From contig JAQWIR010000015.1 in NCBI GenBank assembly GCA_029248755.1, forward strand, positions 1-64,000: a stretch of DNA of 64,000 bases, written 5' to 3'. A program made the translations under genes and the position numbers. The notes beneath the pieces were generated by a model. The model ran no database searches. It was given only the letters and a program-made list of their open reading frames with translations, and was not told the origin of the DNA. The DNA is from Porticoccaceae bacterium. GTDB lineage: Bacteria; Pseudomonadota; Gammaproteobacteria; Pseudomonadales; Porticoccaceae. This document shows, one piece after another, positions 29,823 to 42,329 of this stretch (position 1 is its first letter; every line of letters begins with the position of its first letter).

Positions 29823-31295
29823 TTATGACGAACAGCTTACACTTATGGCACTTGCCCAGTCTGGTGGAAGCCCTTCATATTTTTCCCCATCGGGGTGAGC
29901 GATATAAGGATTACTTAATATACTAAGTAACAAATCAACTTCACTATAATCACCCGCCTCAGCAGCTTCAATTGCTGCTTGAGCCATATAATTTCGCAAC
30001 ACATAAAGCGGATTTATCTGCTTCATGGATTCGCATCTTTGTTTTTCAGTCAATTCTTGCGATGCTAGTCTCTGCAAATAATCTGCAGACCAGTCATCAA
30101 ACTGATCGCGATCAATAAAGTAGTCACGAACGGTTTGATTGTTTTTGGAAAAATCACATAGCTTGCGAAACAACAATGTGTAATCGACCTGATCCGTTGC
30201 CATCATATTGAGAAGTCGATTAATTAATAATTCATCTTTAGTTTGATAATTTAGCAAGCCAACTTTTGATGCCATAATTTGTCTGTAATTCCGCAAAAAC
30301 TCAGTTTCGTAGTGCTTAAGACATTCAGTTATCTCAGAAGTTTCTAATAGTGAGCTAAAACAGGTGGCCAAAGCATTAAGGTTCCACAGGCCAATAGAGG
30401 GTTGGTTTATAAATGAATAGCGGCCCTGATGGTCTGAATGGTTACAAATAAACTCTGGATTATAGGTATCTAAAAAACCGAAGGGACCATAGTCGATGGT
30501 ATCGCCGAGTATCGACATATTATCTGTATTCATAACACCATGACAAAAGCCTACCGATTGCCACTGTGCAATGGTTTTTGCTGTTTTAAGGACACAATTT
30601 TGTAACAGTAGATAATAACGTTTGGGGTCATCAGTCCAATCAGAAAAGTGACGTTCAATTAGATAATCAGCCAGTTCCTTAACGGCTTTTGGATTATTGT
30701 CATAGTGAAAATGCTCAAAATTGCCAAATCTAACATGACTGCGCGCTACTCTACATACAACGGCCGCCGGCTCTATTTGCTCGCGAACCGCCGTTGTTTT
30801 TCCGGTGATCAAGCTCAGTGCTCTGGTGGTGCTTATACCCAGTCCATGCATGGCCTCTGAGCAAAGATATTCACGAATACTTGAACGCAATACTGCGCGC
30901 CCATCGCCAAATCTCGAATAAGGCGTGGGCCCCGCACCTTTTAGCTGAAGATCCCAAAGTTCATTGTTGTCCCCAACCGCAATTTCACCCAAGGTTATGG
31001 CTCGACCATCCCCTAGTTGGCCTGCCCAAACGCCAAACTGATGGCCTGAATACACCACAGAAAACGAATCAATATCATCATGGTTTAAACCGCCACTCAA
31101 AAGTTGCAGGCATTCATCACTGTTTAACTCTTCAGCTGAAATACCCAGCATTTCAGCTAAATCGATATTAGTGCTTACCCATAATGCGTTATCGATGGGT
31201 TGTGGCGAAACTGCACTAAGAACTGTGCTATCGGAGACGTTGAAGTGGTTGTAAAAATGGCATTCAAGCCGTTGTTGAACGGATTTGTTGTTCAT
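29823..31295 (-). CDS. selO: SelO/YdiU family protein adenylyltransferase (pseudokinase fold)
   Basis: YSGHQFGVWAGQLGDGRAI, LKGAGPTPYSRFGDGRAVLRSSIREYLCSEAMH, HGVMNTDNMSILG. Confidence 0.95.
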   Translation of the reverse strand: MNNKSVQQRLECHFYNHFNVSDSTVLSAVSPQPIDNALWVSTNIDLAEMLGISAEELNSDECLQLLSGGLNHDDIDSFSVVYSGHQFGVWAGQLGDGRAITLGEIAVGDNNELWDLQLKGAGPTPYSRFGDGRAVLRSSIREYLCSEAMHGLGISTTRALSLITGKTTAVREQIEPAAVVCRVARSHVRFGNFEHFHYDNNPKAVKELADYLIERHFSDWTDDPKRYYLLLQNCVLKTAKTIAQWQSVGFCHGVMNTDNMSILGDTIDYGPFGFLDTYNPEFICNHSDHQGRYSFINQPSIGLWNLNALATCFSSLLETSEITECLKHYETEFLRNYRQIMASKVGLLNYQTKDELLINRLLNMMATDQVDYTLLFRKLCDFSKNNQTVRDYFIDRDQFDDWSADYLQRLASQELTEKQRCESMKQINPLYVLRNYMAQAAIEAAEAGDYSEVDLLLSILSNPYIAHPDGEKYEGLPPDWASAISVSCSS

Positions 31296-31486
31296 TGACC
31301 TTAAATTCTGTCCTTATTATCAATTATCTAATATTTTTCAAGAAAACACTTTATCACTTTAGAAGTTCTATCATCTTGAAGCCTAACAGTTGGTTAATCA
31401 AGCCTGTTTTTTCTTGGTGTGAACTCAGTGCTAAGGTAGAATGCAGGCATTACTCACGCTTTACATAAAGGCACAGATTAACCGCT

Positions 31487-32582
31487 ATGGAAGTAAATCC
31501 TTTTTACAACAGTCTAGATGACCTGAAAGCTCGCACCGAGTTACTTCGGGGGTATCTTTGACTATGTTAGTCGCAAAGAGCGTCTAGCGGAAGTTGAGCT
31601 AGAGCTAGCAGAACCGGATGTGTGGAATGATCCCGATCGTGCGCAGGAGTTAGGGCGAGAAAGATCCTCTCTAGAATCCGTGGTTAAAACTATTGAAGAT
31701 TTGGATACTGGTATTGCTGACACTCGAGAAATATTAGATATGGCGGTCGAGGAAAATGACGCTGATATGTTAATTGATGTACAGTCAGAAATTGATTCAA
31801 TGGAAGCCCAATTGGCAACATTAGAGTTTCGAAGAATGTTCTCTGGTGAAATGGACGAAAATTCTGCTTTTCTCGATATTCAGTCGGGTTCTGGTGGAAC
31901 CGAAGCGCAGGATTGGGCAGAAATGCTCTTGCGCATGTATCTGAGATGGGCAGATGACAAGGGCTTTAAAGCAGAACTTATAGAATGTTCTGCGGGGGAC
32001 GTTGCAGGCATAAAAAGTGCCACAGTTCAGATGACTGGAAATTACGCTTTTGGTTGGCTGCGAACGGAAATTGGCGTTCATAGACTCGTGCGAAAATCGC
32101 CTTTTGACTCAAGTAATCGCAGGCACACCTCCTTTGCAGCGGTCTATGCCTCGCCTGAAATTGATGACAATATAGATATTGAAATAAACCCTGGTGATGT
32201 GCGTACAGACACCTATCGAGCCTCTGGAGCAGGTGGTCAGCACGTAAATAAAACAGATTCTGCGGTGCGATTAACCCATGAACCCAGCGGTATCGTTGTA
32301 CAATGTCAAAATCAGCGATCGCAACACCAAAATCGTGATAAATGCTGGCAAATGTTACGTGCGCGGCTCTATGAGTTAGAATTACGCAAACGCCAAGAAG
32401 AAGCGCAGGTAACAGAGGATGGTAAGTCGGATATTGGCTGGGGTAGTCAGATACGCTCCTATGTTTTAGATGATGCCCGAATTAAAGACCTACGTACCAG
32501 TGTAGAAACCAGAAATACTCAAGCAGTATTGGATGGCAAGCTAGATCAATTTATTGTTGCTTCGCTTAAGGCGGGGCTGTAG
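31487..32582 (+). CDS. prfB: Peptide chain release factor 2, with programmed +1 frameshift
   Basis: Frame 1 [24 protein letters not shown] then TGA at 31559-31561; +1 shift at CTT-TGA-C continues [26 protein letters not shown]. Confidence 0.97.
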
Positions 32583-32612
32583 TTATTAATTTATAACAGT
32601 GAAAAAAATCCT

Positions 32613-34121
32613 ATGACCGATCAACAAGGCGAAAATAAGTTAGATGAAAATAAGCTAATAGCCGAGCGCAGAGCCAAGCTAGATAGTTTGCGAGAGCAGG
32701 GTGGCGTTGCTTTCCCTAATTCCTTTCGACCCGCTGATAAGGCGGGTGAACTTCAGGCTGATTTTGGAGAAAAAACTAAAGAAGAGCTTGAGCAACTAGC
32801 ACGACCGACTAGCATTGCGGGCCGTGTGATTCGTAATCGCGGTGCCTTCATCGTTATTCAAGACAGCAGTGGGACGATTCAACTGTACGTCATAAAAGAA
32901 GCACGTGCTTTCGCAAAATCGTTAGATCTCGGTGATATAGTTGGAATTAATGGCGCTCTCCATAAGTCAGGCAAGGGCGATCTTTATGTTCAAATGGATG
33001 ATTATCAATTACTGACTAAGGCGCTTCGTCCCTTACCCGATAAATTTCATGGGCTAGCTGACCAAGAGATGCGTTACCGTCAACGCTATGTTGATTTGAT
33101 CGTGAATCCAAAAGTACGAGAGACATTTATCACTCGCTCTAAGGTGGTCGACTTTATTCGAAATTATCTCAATGGTTCTGGTTATCTTGAAGTTGAGACA
33201 CCTATGTTACAAACCATTCCAGGGGGTGCGGTTGCTCGTCCTTTTGTGACTCATCACAATGCCCTTGATATAGAAATGTATATGCGTATAGCGCCAGAAC
33301 TTTATCTTAAAAGATTAGTGGTTGGCGGCTTAGAAAGGGTGTATGAGATTAATAGAAATTTCAGAAATGAAGGCCTATCAACGCGACATAACCCAGAATT
33401 TACTATGTTGGAGTTTTATCAGGCGTACGCAGACTTTAATGACTTGATGGATCTTACCGAAGACATGCTGCGCAAGCTCTCACAGCAGGTATTGGGTAGT
33501 ACAAAAATAACCAACACAGTCAAAAATTCCGATGGAGAGGTTGAGTCTGAAATCGCTTTTGACTTTGCCAAGCCTTTCACCCGCCTATCCGTATTTGATT
33601 CAATTTTGGCCTATAACCCAGAGATTAAAGCTGAAGATCTAAGTGACGAAAAGAGCGCTAGAAAAATTGCTTCAGACCTAGGTATTCCCCTAAAAGACCT
33701 TTGGGGTTTAGGAAAGGTGCAAATAGAGATCTTTGAGAAAACCGTTGAGCATAGACTTGAACAGCCAACCTTTATTACAGGGTATCCAACGGAGGTTTCA
33801 CCTCTAGCAAGACGCAATGACCAGGACCCCTTTGTAACCGACCGTTTTGAATTTTTTGTCGGTGGCCGGGAAATTGCCAATGGCTTTTCTGAGCTTAATG
33901 ATGCAGAAGATCAAGCGGCGCGTTTTAAACAGCAGGTAGCAGAAAAAGAGGCTGGGGATGACGAAGCCATGCACTTTGATGCAGACTATATTCGCGCTCT
34001 AGAATACGGTATGCCGCCTACAGCAGGTGAGGGTATTGGTATTGATCGACTAGTAATGTTGCTAACCGATTCACCATCTATTAGAGATGTTCTTCTATTT
34101 CCACATATGAGGCCAGAATAG
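32613..34121 (+). CDS. lysS: Lysyl-tRNA synthetase, class II
   Basis: [46 protein letters not shown]. Confidence 0.98.
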   Translation: MTDQQGENKLDENKLIAERRAKLDSLREQGGVAFPNSFRPADKAGELQADFGEKTKEELEQLARPTSIAGRVIRNRGAFIVIQDSSGTIQLYVIKEARAFAKSLDLGDIVGINGALHKSGKGDLYVQMDDYQLLTKALRPLPDKFHGLADQEMRYRQRYVDLIVNPKVRETFITRSKVVDFIRNYLNGSGYLEVETPMLQTIPGGAVARPFVTHHNALDIEMYMRIAPELYLKRLVVGGLERVYEINRNFRNEGLSTRHNPEFTMLEFYQAYADFNDLMDLTEDMLRKLSQQVLGSTKITNTVKNSDGEVESEIAFDFAKPFTRLSVFDSILAYNPEIKAEDLSDEKSARKIASDLGIPLKDLWGLGKVQIEIFEKTVEHRLEQPTFITGYPTEVSPLARRNDQDPFVTDRFEFFVGGREIANGFSELNDAEDQAARFKQQVAEKEAGDDEAMHFDADYIRALEYGMPPTAGEGIGIDRLVMLLTDSPSIRDVLLFPHMRPE

Positions 34122-34127
34122 AAGTAC

Positions 34128-34159
34128 TTTACCCTTGGAGTATAGGCTCCAAGGGTAAA
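34128..34159. terminator. Intrinsic terminator/hairpin between lysS and cytochrome c gene
   Basis: TTTACCCTTGGAG-tatagg-CTCCAAGGGTAAA perfect stem. Confidence 0.6.
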
Positions 34160-34172
34160 TCTAGGGCAAAGC

Positions 34173-34478
34173 TTATTTTAAGCTAGTGTAATAGGCCGCT
34201 AAATTAGCTATATCAGCATCAGTAAGGTTCTTTGCCATTGCTGACATCATGGCATTTTTACGACGACCATCACGATACATTTGCAGTGCGCTCGCAAGGT
34301 AGGCTTGCTTCTGACCTGCTAAGTTGGGCCACATGGGGTTATTGCTTATTCCATTGGCGCCATGGCAGCCAGCACAGGTTACCGATTTAGCCTTTCCTGC
34401 CGCCGCATCTCCGGCAAAGCTTGAGCAAGCAAGTGTAGATAAAAGGATAGCGACTGTTAGGTTTAAAACTTTCTTCAT
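34173..34478 (-). CDS. Class I c-type cytochrome, exported
   Basis: Signal peptide [27 protein letters not shown] heme motif, distal Met; start trimmed. Confidence 0.9.
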   Translation of the reverse strand: MKKVLNLTVAILLSTLACSSFAGDAAAGKAKSVTCAGCHGANGISNNPMWPNLAGQKQAYLASALQMYRDGRRKNAMMSAMAKNLTDADIANLAAYYTSLK

Positions 34479-34507
34479 TGGAAATCTCCAGAAATTAAAC
34501 ATCAAAA

Positions 34508-35542
34508 TTAAGATCTATTAATCAGCGAATGGCTGACAAATAGTGTTGCAGTTAAAAGAGCTACAGAACCAATCTGATGGGCTGCAGCAATGGCAACAGG
34601 CACATGAAAAATCAAAGTGCTAATGCCAAGGGTAATTTGTACTAGTAATAAAAATAGCATGCTATAGATGCCAATACGTACATTTTCAGAAATATTTTTT
34701 CTTAGAGAAACTACCGAAAAACTGACCAATACTAAGGCAATAATATAAGCGAAGATGCGATGATTAAATTGAATGGTAGTGATATTTTCAAATGCAGATA
34801 GCCATATTGGGCTCATGTCATATAGACCCGCTGGGATAAAGCTATCACCCATCAGCGGCCATGTAGAATAAGCGTAGCCAGCCCGTGTGCCAGCTACTAA
34901 GCCGCCCGATAAAATCATTAAAAATATCAAGCCGCTTATTATGCAGGCAGGCATACCAAGACCTGATGGCTGGTTAGAAGGCTTATTGATAAGTCCCAGT
35001 GTAGTCCAGACAATAAAGCCATAGATAGCAATCGCAAGCCCAAGGTGAGCCGTCAATCGGTACTGGCTAACATGGGGCACATCAATTAGGCCACTTTTTA
35101 CCATATACCAACCCATAAGACCCTGACAGCCGCCAAGAAGAAGCATCAGAAGCAATTTAGGTAATAACTGGGGCGAAATACGTCGGGTTAAAAAGAAATA
35201 CACAAAGGGAATAAAGAACAGCAAGCCAATCAGCCTACCCAAAACTCGGTGCAAGTATTCGTACATAAAAATGACTTTAAACTCGCCCAAGGTCATGCCT
35301 ATATTAATCTTTTGATACTCGGGGAATTGCTGATATTTCAAAAACAGTTGTTGCCAATCGTACTGGCTAAGAGGGGGGATAACGCCCATTAAAGGTTGCC
35401 ATTCGACCATCGACAAACCTGAGTCGGTAAGTCGCGTCACACCGCCAAGAAGAATCATACCCAAAATAACCACAGCGCAGGTCAAAAGCCAGCGTGCAAT
35501 TAATTTATCATTCATAGCTTGGGTAGGGTTTGCTTGAATCAT
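34508..35542 (-). CDS. ctaA: Heme A synthase (COX15/CtaA)
   Basis: [25 protein letters not shown], multiple TM segments, conserved EYLHRVLGR. Confidence 0.93.
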   Translation of the reverse strand: MIQANPTQAMNDKLIARWLLTCAVVILGMILLGGVTRLTDSGLSMVEWQPLMGVIPPLSQYDWQQLFLKYQQFPEYQKINIGMTLGEFKVIFMYEYLHRVLGRLIGLLFFIPFVYFFLTRRISPQLLPKLLLMLLLGGCQGLMGWYMVKSGLIDVPHVSQYRLTAHLGLAIAIYGFIVWTTLGLINKPSNQPSGLGMPACIISGLIFLMILSGGLVAGTRAGYAYSTWPLMGDSFIPAGLYDMSPIWLSAFENITTIQFNHRIFAYIIALVLVSFSVVSLRKNISENVRIGIYSMLFLLLVQITLGISTLIFHVPVAIAAAHQIGSVALLTATLFVSHSLINRS

Positions 35543-35783
35543 TTAATATCCTAAATCCACTGCAGTTGTAAGAAAAGTTAGTGTGATAGGTACGCGAAAA
35601 ACTACTTTTTAGACTAAAATTTCGCCTAAAATATGTATAAATTTCAGGGATTGTATTTCTTAATGCAATTAATCCGATCTCTAGTATTATCCCATCTTTA
35701 GCAGTCTATTAGAAACAATTGAAAGCGCATTTAAGGGGCACTATTATAACATGAAGGTCATACAGGTTGTTAGGCGATAAAAT

Positions 35784-36521
35784 ATGAGCAGTCAAAGGGA
35801 AATTAAGCTTCATTCACAATGGCGTCAAGTTATAGGTGATGAGTTTGACAAAGAGTATATGCAGACTCTGCGTGAATTTTTAATTCAGCGCAAACACCAA
35901 GGTGCGGTTATATACCCACCTGCTGATGAGTGGTTTTCGGCACTTAATCACACACTATTCCAAGATGTTCGCGTGGTTATACTAGGTCAGGATCCCTACC
36001 ATGGTGTCGGCCAAGCTCATGGTCTTTGTTTTTCTGTAAGACCCGGCATTAAAGTCCCGCCATCTCTGGCTAACATCTTCAAAGAGATAAAGTCAGATTT
36101 ATCCATTGATCAGCCAAACCATGGTTGTTTAGTCAGCTGGGCTCAGCAAGGGGTATTACTTTTAAATGCCACTCTAACTGTTGAAGATGCAAATGCAGGT
36201 GCACATCAAGGTAAGGGCTGGGAGCAATTTACCGATCAAATTATAAAGGCTGTAAATGAACACCGAAAGGGCGTAGTGTTTATGTTGTGGGGAAGCCATG
36301 CGCAAAAAAAATCAGCAATGATAGATGCATCACGTCATTTAATCCTAAAGTCCGTCCATCCTTCACCCTTATCTGCCTATAGAGGTTTTTTGGGTTGTGG
36401 TCACTTTTCGATGGCAAATCGCTATTTAGAAGAGCAGGGTTTAAAGCAAATTGACTGGCAGTTACCCGAGCAAGAGGACGCTTTAAAAGCCATACAAGAT
36501 AGCTCAAACTCCCTGAGCTAG
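35784..36521 (+). CDS. ung: Uracil-DNA glycosylase
   Basis: [42 protein letters not shown]. Confidence 0.98.
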   Translation: MSSQREIKLHSQWRQVIGDEFDKEYMQTLREFLIQRKHQGAVIYPPADEWFSALNHTLFQDVRVVILGQDPYHGVGQAHGLCFSVRPGIKVPPSLANIFKEIKSDLSIDQPNHGCLVSWAQQGVLLLNATLTVEDANAGAHQGKGWEQFTDQIIKAVNEHRKGVVFMLWGSHAQKKSAMIDASRHLILKSVHPSPLSAYRGFLGCGHFSMANRYLEEQGLKQIDWQLPEQEDALKAIQDSSNSLS

Positions 36522-36934
36522 TTACCCACTTTAAGAGGCGGCTTGTGGGCTTTTGCGCGCAACCAATTAAGACCTTTTAATATTACAGGAGTCGTCACTA
36601 GCTTCTTCTCAACTGCAAATTTTTTCGGGTAATCCATTAGAACAATACCCATAAAAATAGTTAATAGACCCTGTCCCGGAATAAACAGCATTAAAAACCC
36701 ACCCGCTAACAAAACAAGCCCCAAAAGATTTTTAATTAGAATAAAAAGCAGTCGAAACACAGGATGAGTATTAGCTTTCCATAGCGTGGTATTACGCTTG
36801 CTGTGTAAAAAATAATCTTCAGGTATTCTAGCTGCCAGCCAAGGCAGAGATAAAAGACTAATAACGAAAATAATAGCTGAAGCAGCACCTAATAGAGGTA
36901 GAATCGAAATATAAGAGTAGAGAAATTCGTTCAT
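36518..36934 (-). CDS. Integral membrane protein of unknown function (PGPGW-like)
   Basis: 138 aa, several hydrophobic segments, [20 protein letters not shown]. Confidence 0.6.
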   Translation of the reverse strand: MNEFLYSYISILPLLGAASAIIFVISLLSLPWLAARIPEDYFLHSKRNTTLWKANTHPVFRLLFILIKNLLGLVLLAGGFLMLFIPGQGLLTIFMGIVLMDYPKKFAVEKKLVTTPVILKGLNWLRAKAHKPPLKVGN

Positions 36935-36955
36935 GCCGCAGCCTTTTCAGCCCAT

Positions 36956-37675
36956 TTAGCCTAGTTCATAGGGCAAGTCGAGTCGTTCTACTGATATTTC
37001 TGTTTGATCTATAACAACTCTATTAATGTCTGAGCTCGAGGTGGCTAGAACCGCTAGAGCTTCAACCTGTCCCTGCTTGTTAGCTTGAGCATTAACAATA
37101 GTGCCTAGTTGCTTGCCTTCCATGTTGAAAAGGGCTTCCCCTATTTCAGGAGCGCAATCAGTAGAAAGATTTAAACGATACATTCTGCGTTTGACCGCCC
37201 CCAAATAATGGGCGCGAGCCACAACTTCTTGTCCAGTGTAACAACCTTTTTTAAAGCTTATAAAATTTAATAGATCAAGGTTTAACATTTGCGGAATAAA
37301 TTGATCCGTAGTGTGTAAAGTAATATCAGCAATACCCGCCCTCAATCGATCCAAGTCACTTAATTCGGGTTCAATAGACAGTTTTTGATCGCTGATATCT
37401 GTGATTTTAGTTTTAGAAAACACCGCATATTTTTTAAGACTGGCAATAGCCGTATCCACAATAGAAGGGTGGGTTTCGAGCACAATACAGTTACTATCTT
37501 TTAAACCCGCGGAAAAAAGAAAAATAACCCTACCTTTGGGGGTGCAGTGACAACCGCGAATAAAATTATCATCACTGAGTTGATGCAGGTCACAGCTAAC
37601 CTGACCCTGAAGAAACTTAAGGCTATCTTCGCCGCGCAACTCAATTAAGCCACGATTTTTATCGCTCATATACAA
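36956..37675 (-). CDS. ygfZ: tRNA-modifying/folate-binding protein YgfZ
   Basis: FLQGQVSCDL, KGCYTGQEVVARAHYLGAVKRRMYRL. Confidence 0.93.
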   Translation of the reverse strand: MYMSDKNRGLIELRGEDSLKFLQGQVSCDLHQLSDDNFIRGCHCTPKGRVIFLFSAGLKDSNCIVLETHPSIVDTAIASLKKYAVFSKTKITDISDQKLSIEPELSDLDRLRAGIADITLHTTDQFIPQMLNLDLLNFISFKKGCYTGQEVVARAHYLGAVKRRMYRLNLSTDCAPEIGEALFNMEGKQLGTIVNAQANKQGQVEALAVLATSSSDINRVVIDQTEISVERLDLPYELG

Positions 37676-37769
37676 TCCAATTTAATATTAAAGCTATCCG
37701 AAAAGCAGATAGTTTAGCCTATTTTGCTCAAGTTCCCTATAATATCGGCTCTAAATTAAAGGTATAGTT

Positions 37770-38015
37770 ATGCAAAAAAATCGTCTGTTGTGGGCAAGTC
37801 GTCGCGGTATGTTGGAATTGGATCTTCTACTGCAACCTTTTGTGGAAAATCATTATGATCTTCTGTCTGAAAACGATAAGCAGCAATTTCATCTATTCTT
37901 AGCGTTAGAAGATCAGCAATTATTTCAGTGGCTGATTCAAAAGGAACAAGCATCAGATAGCAATATACAAAGGATTATAAATATTATTCATGAAAGCAGA
38001 AAGCGGTCCCAATAA
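37770..38015 (+). CDS. sdhE: FAD assembly factor SdhE (YgfY/CptB)
   Basis: LWASRRGMLELDLLLQPF motif. Confidence 0.93.
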   Translation: MQKNRLLWASRRGMLELDLLLQPFVENHYDLLSENDKQQFHLFLALEDQQLFQWLIQKEQASDSNIQRIINIIHESRKRSQ

Positions 38016-38418
38016 ATTTATAGTATCCCCTGCAAAATCCATCCTAATTTTTGATCTTTCTGTGGTTGCTATTGTTTCAGCCATGTTGATAGTAATGCCA
38101 ATAAATTTCTCTATTAAATGGCTCTTTATCGCACTATTAGCATGCTATTGCCTAATAACATGCCGCAGCTTTAAGCAGGCAGAAAATAGTGAGCTTTGTT
38201 ACTTACCATCAATTAATAAGTGGGAATTTGATGGTAAACAGGCAAGCCTGCGCAAACAGCAGTTTGTTACGCGAAATTTGATGGTACTGTATTTTTTAAC
38301 AAATAATGGCGAAAAATTGAGTCAAATAATACCCATAGATTCAATGCAAAAAAAACAGCATATCCGCTTGAGAAAGTTAATTATTGCCTGGTCGAAAACC
38401 CCTAATCGCGATGGATGA
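37990..38418 (+). CDS. YgfX/CptA-like membrane protein
   Basis: Two N-terminal TM segments; overlaps sdhE as in the ygfY-ygfX arrangement. Confidence 0.55.
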   Translation: MKAESGPNKFIVSPAKSILIFDLSVVAIVSAMLIVMPINFSIKWLFIALLACYCLITCRSFKQAENSELCYLPSINKWEFDGKQASLRKQQFVTRNLMVLYFLTNNGEKLSQIIPIDSMQKKQHIRLRKLIIAWSKTPNRDG

Positions 38419-40024
38419 CCACATCTTGCCCAGCAAAATTAATGGGTACCATAATAGTATCTCTGGCCACTTGGGATAACTCTGGATAATCCACTGTATA
38501 GTGAAGGCCGCGACTTTCCTTGCGTTGTTGAGCACAGCGAATGATTAACTCAGACACCATGGCAAGGTTTCTCAGTTCCAGAAGATCACGAGAGATTTTG
38601 TAATTACTGTAATAATCCTGAATTTCATTGAGCAAAAGTTTAATTCTGTGATGGGCGCGTTCTAGACGTTTATCGGTGCGAACAATCCCAACATAATCCC
38701 ACATAAAACGACGAAGCTCGTCCCAGTTATGTGAAATCACTACATCTTCATCAGAACTGTTTACTTTTGATTCATCCCAATCCGGAATAAGATTGGGAGT
38801 ATTAATCTGTGTAATATTAGCATTGATATCTTGAGCCGCAGCCTGAGCATATACCAAGCACTCCAGCAAGGAGTTACTCGCCATTCTATTGGCACCATGC
38901 AGTCCAGTAAAAGCCGTTTCGCCAATTGCATAAAGATTCTTCAGATCCGTCTGACCCTGTTTATCAACTACTACACCACCACAGGTATAATGAGCAGCTG
39001 GAACTACGGGTATTGGCTCCTTAGTAATATCGATATTAAACTCAAGACAGGTTTCATAAACTGTTGGAAAATGCTCAGTGATAAAGTCAGCCGGTTTATG
39101 ACTAATATCCAAATAAACACAGTCGCAACCCAAGCGTTTCATTTCGAAATCGATCGCGCGAGCTACCACATCCCTAGGTGCCAATTCCCCGTCATTATGG
39201 AATTTCTGCATAAATTGTGAACCATCGGGAAGCTTTAAAACTGCTCCCTCACCTCTAAGGGCCTCAGTAATCAGTGATGACTTAGCTTTTGAGTGGTACA
39301 GGCAGGTAGGGTGAAATTGATTAAACTCAAGGTTTGCCACCCTACAGCCACGACGCCATGCCATAGCCAAACCATCGCCGCTGGCTCCATCTGGGTTGCT
39401 GGTGTACAAATATGCCTTACTCGCGCCTCCCGAGGCGAGAACCACTGTTTTAGCCTGAAATAGGGAGACTTTAGATGATTTTATATCAAGCAAATAAGCG
39501 CCACTACAGCGAATTTTTCGCGAATCGCTATCCGCTTGAGTCACAAGATCAACCGCACAGTGATGCTCATAAATATGAATATTTTCCCGCGCAATAACCT
39601 GATCAACCAGTGTGGTTGTAACCGCTTTTCCCGTAGCGTCTGCAGAATGCAGGATTCGGCGATGGCTATGACCGCCCTCTTGCGTTAAATGATAGTGAAC
39701 CTGATCAGAGTCAAGGGTAAAGTCCACACCCTGTTCTATCAGCCACTTGACAGCAGAGGGTCCATTTTCCACCACATAACGAACGCTATCTTCGTGACAT
39801 AAGCCAGCGCCAGCAATCAAAGTATCTTTAACATGAGCCTCAGCGCTATCATCTTTATCGAAAACAGCAGCAATTCCACCCTGTGCAAGCCATGAGGCAC
39901 CGCCCTTGAGGGTTGATTTGCTAATAAGTGCAACATTGAGCTTTTGGTCTAATTGAAGTGCTAAGGTAAGTCCTGCAGCACCGCTACCGATTACCAAGAC
40001 ATCATAGAAATTGTTTTTGATCAT
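38402..40024 (-). CDS. nadB: L-aspartate oxidase
   Basis: [44 protein letters not shown]; start trimmed to [10 protein letters not shown]. Confidence 0.96.
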   Translation of the reverse strand: MIKNNFYDVLVIGSGAAGLTLALQLDQKLNVALISKSTLKGGASWLAQGGIAAVFDKDDSAEAHVKDTLIAGAGLCHEDSVRYVVENGPSAVKWLIEQGVDFTLDSDQVHYHLTQEGGHSHRRILHSADATGKAVTTTLVDQVIARENIHIYEHHCAVDLVTQADSDSRKIRCSGAYLLDIKSSKVSLFQAKTVVLASGGASKAYLYTSNPDGASGDGLAMAWRRGCRVANLEFNQFHPTCLYHSKAKSSLITEALRGEGAVLKLPDGSQFMQKFHNDGELAPRDVVARAIDFEMKRLGCDCVYLDISHKPADFITEHFPTVYETCLEFNIDITKEPIPVVPAAHYTCGGVVVDKQGQTDLKNLYAIGETAFTGLHGANRMASNSLLECLVYAQAAAQDINANITQINTPNLIPDWDESKVNSSDEDVVISHNWDELRRFMWDYVGIVRTDKRLERAHHRIKLLLNEIQDYYSNYKISRDLLELRNLAMVSELIIRCAQQRKESRGLHYTVDYPELSQVARDTIMVPINFAGQDVVIHRD

Positions 40025-40222
40025 TAATAAACCGCAAATAATAAAACTATCGTGATAATATAATACGAGATGCCCAGTGACTACGCTAAATTGCATTAAT
40101 CTGAAATATTGATTGCTACAATAATAAAATAGGGCGAACTTGTGTTGAATATTATACGCAAGCTTAAATCTAGGGCGCAAAATATTTAAAATAGTACTCA
40201 GAAATATATAACGGATTAGTGA

Positions 40223-40813
40223 ATGAAGGAACACAACTCAGAGCCCACCGATCAACAGTTAGTTTTGCGTGTGCAAAAAGGTGATAAGAGAGCCTTCGAC
40301 CTTCTGGTGCTAAAATATCAATATAAATTGCAAGCTATTGTCGGGCGTTTTATTCGCGATACCGATGAAGTTGCCGATGTCACTCAAGAGGCCTTTATCA
40401 AAGCCTATAAGGCGCTTCCAAGATTTCGCGGTGACAGTCAGTTTTATACTTGGCTCTACAGAATAGCTATCAATACCGCAAAAAATTACCTAGTGTCAAA
40501 AAGTCGTCGTCCGGCAAATACAGATATTGATGTTGAAGATGCCGAGCAATTTTCCAACAATGAAAAGTTAATCGATGATACTTCCCCAGAAAGCTCGATG
40601 ATGACTGATGAACTAGCTGCCATCATAAAAAGCGCGCTTAGTGCATTGCCTGAAGATTTGCGCACAGCCCTAACATTGCGTGAATTTGAAGGAATGAGCT
40701 ATGAAGACATAGCCGCGGTGATGAATTGCCCCGTAGGCACGGTAAGATCAAGAATATTTAGAGCCCGAGAGTTTTTAGATGAGCGCGTTTTAAGTGCAAC
40801 AAATAAAAGTTGA
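40223..40813 (+). CDS. rpoE: ECF sigma factor RpoE (AlgU)
   Basis: [61 protein letters not shown]. Confidence 0.97.
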   Translation: MKEHNSEPTDQQLVLRVQKGDKRAFDLLVLKYQYKLQAIVGRFIRDTDEVADVTQEAFIKAYKALPRFRGDSQFYTWLYRIAINTAKNYLVSKSRRPANTDIDVEDAEQFSNNEKLIDDTSPESSMMTDELAAIIKSALSALPEDLRTALTLREFEGMSYEDIAAVMNCPVGTVRSRIFRAREFLDERVLSATNKS

Positions 40814-40896
40814 ACCTTTTAAAACACCATGGGTCTTAGTAGTAAGAATTTTAGATTGAACCTTTTGTATTGGGTCTTTAATCATGAGGAAATTGT

Positions 40897-41592
40897 ATGA
40901 GCGAGAGTAAAAAACGTCTAACAGAGTCAGTGTCAGCCTTGGTTGATGGCGAAGTCAGCGAGCTCGAGTTGCATCGTATTCTTAAAGAGCTAGAACTCGA
41001 GACCGCCAATCAGTCTGAGCACAATGATCAGGGGATTGCTGGAAAGTGGTCGCGATATAATCTTATTTCTCAGGCTATGGTGAATACGCCCCTGGGCAGT
41101 AAGGATATTTCTAAATCAATAACCGATGCCATAGCTCAAGAGAAAACCCATAAAACCAACTTTTTGCAAGATATCCTTCAGGCTAAATCAGTGGGCAGCT
41201 TTGCTGTGGCTGCTAGTGTTGCAGTGATTGCTATTGTTGGGGTTCAGCAACTCAATAGTCTAAATCCACTGCAAAATAATACTCTTCCAGCAGCAATGAC
41301 TGCGAGTAACAGTGCAGAGCAACTTCAAAGACCAGCTAATCAGTTTCCTATTGGGTTTCAACCAAATCTTGAGGCTCGAACGGTCAATGCTGGCGGCGTA
41401 ATTAAAACGTCACAGCCCTCAACAAAGCTCATTAAACTGTTTACCAACAATAAAACCCAGAAAAATTATATAGGTTTGCAGCCAAATCCTGTAGAAAGTA
41501 ACCGATCTCTTGACGCTAGAGATACCTCACAAGACGGTGCTCCTAAAACTTTGGAAGATGGTTCAGCTGACGATTGTAAAGTATCTCGGTGA
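40897..41592 (+). CDS. rseA: Anti-sigma-E factor RseA (MucA)
   Basis: SVSALVDGEVSELELHRIL, single TM segment, directly after rpoE. Confidence 0.9.
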   Translation: MSESKKRLTESVSALVDGEVSELELHRILKELELETANQSEHNDQGIAGKWSRYNLISQAMVNTPLGSKDISKSITDAIAQEKTHKTNFLQDILQAKSVGSFAVAASVAVIAIVGVQQLNSLNPLQNNTLPAAMTASNSAEQLQRPANQFPIGFQPNLEARTVNAGGVIKTSQPSTKLIKLFTNNKTQKNYIGLQPNPVESNRSLDARDTSQDGAPKTLEDGSADDCKVSR

Positions 41593-41723
41593 TACAGTTG
41601 CTGTATCTATAGCTGATGTTCTATAGCCTGAGCAACAGTTTTTAATAGACTATGTGAAAAACGCCGTATAATAATTATATGTGTTAAATAACCCTCTTTG
41701 CTCGATTATGAAGTAACGTTTAG

Positions 41724-42179
41724 ATGATTTTTGAAACAGCCACTATAACTTCTCTAGAAAATGACGCCCTATGGGTGGAAGCGGTGCAAAAATCTGCCTG
41801 TGAAACCTGTACAGCACAAAAAGGTTGTGGCACTGCGGTGCTTTCAAAGTTAACAGGAAGAACAAGTCGATTGCGTGTTCTCAAATCTCAGCAATCTTCT
41901 GAGTTATATCAGGTTGGCCAGCAAGTCACTATCGCGATCCCGGAAGATGTGGTTGTTTTGGCATCAGTTTGTGCCTATCTCGTTCCCTTGAGTACAAGCT
42001 TGATTGGATTATGGTTATTGGGTCCAAGTGATATGCTCAGTGTTATTGGGGCTATTGTGGGGCTTGGGATTGGTGGTGGTTTGGTGAGCTTATATAATGC
42101 CAAGCATCGCAATAATCCCAAATTTAACCCTGTTTTAATGACAACGGATACTGTTCAGCACTCTTTTATTCCGACTTAA
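41724..42179 (+). CDS. rseC: RseC/MucC family protein
   Basis: N-terminal CETCTAQKGCGTAVL cysteine cluster, two TM segments. Confidence 0.88.
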   Translation: MIFETATITSLENDALWVEAVQKSACETCTAQKGCGTAVLSKLTGRTSRLRVLKSQQSSELYQVGQQVTIAIPEDVVVLASVCAYLVPLSTSLIGLWLLGPSDMLSVIGAIVGLGIGGGLVSLYNAKHRNNPKFNPVLMTTDTVQHSFIPT

Positions 42180-42329
42180 GTTAATAAAGTATGTAGGCTT
42201 TTCTTTTCAGGCAAATAATATTCCAATTTAAAGCCTGATTTAAACTGCCCTTTAGACAGTTTGTTTGATAGCGTCTATGCTTTAAATAGGCTAAAATCTC
42301 ACTCGCAAATTTTAACGGCAGCAAATACC

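Noticed and set aside
40130-40180. Possible sigma-E promoter (GAACTT at ~40136) upstream of rpoE
   Set aside because: GAACTT is present but no good GTCAAA/TCTGA-like -10 at 15-17 nt spacing
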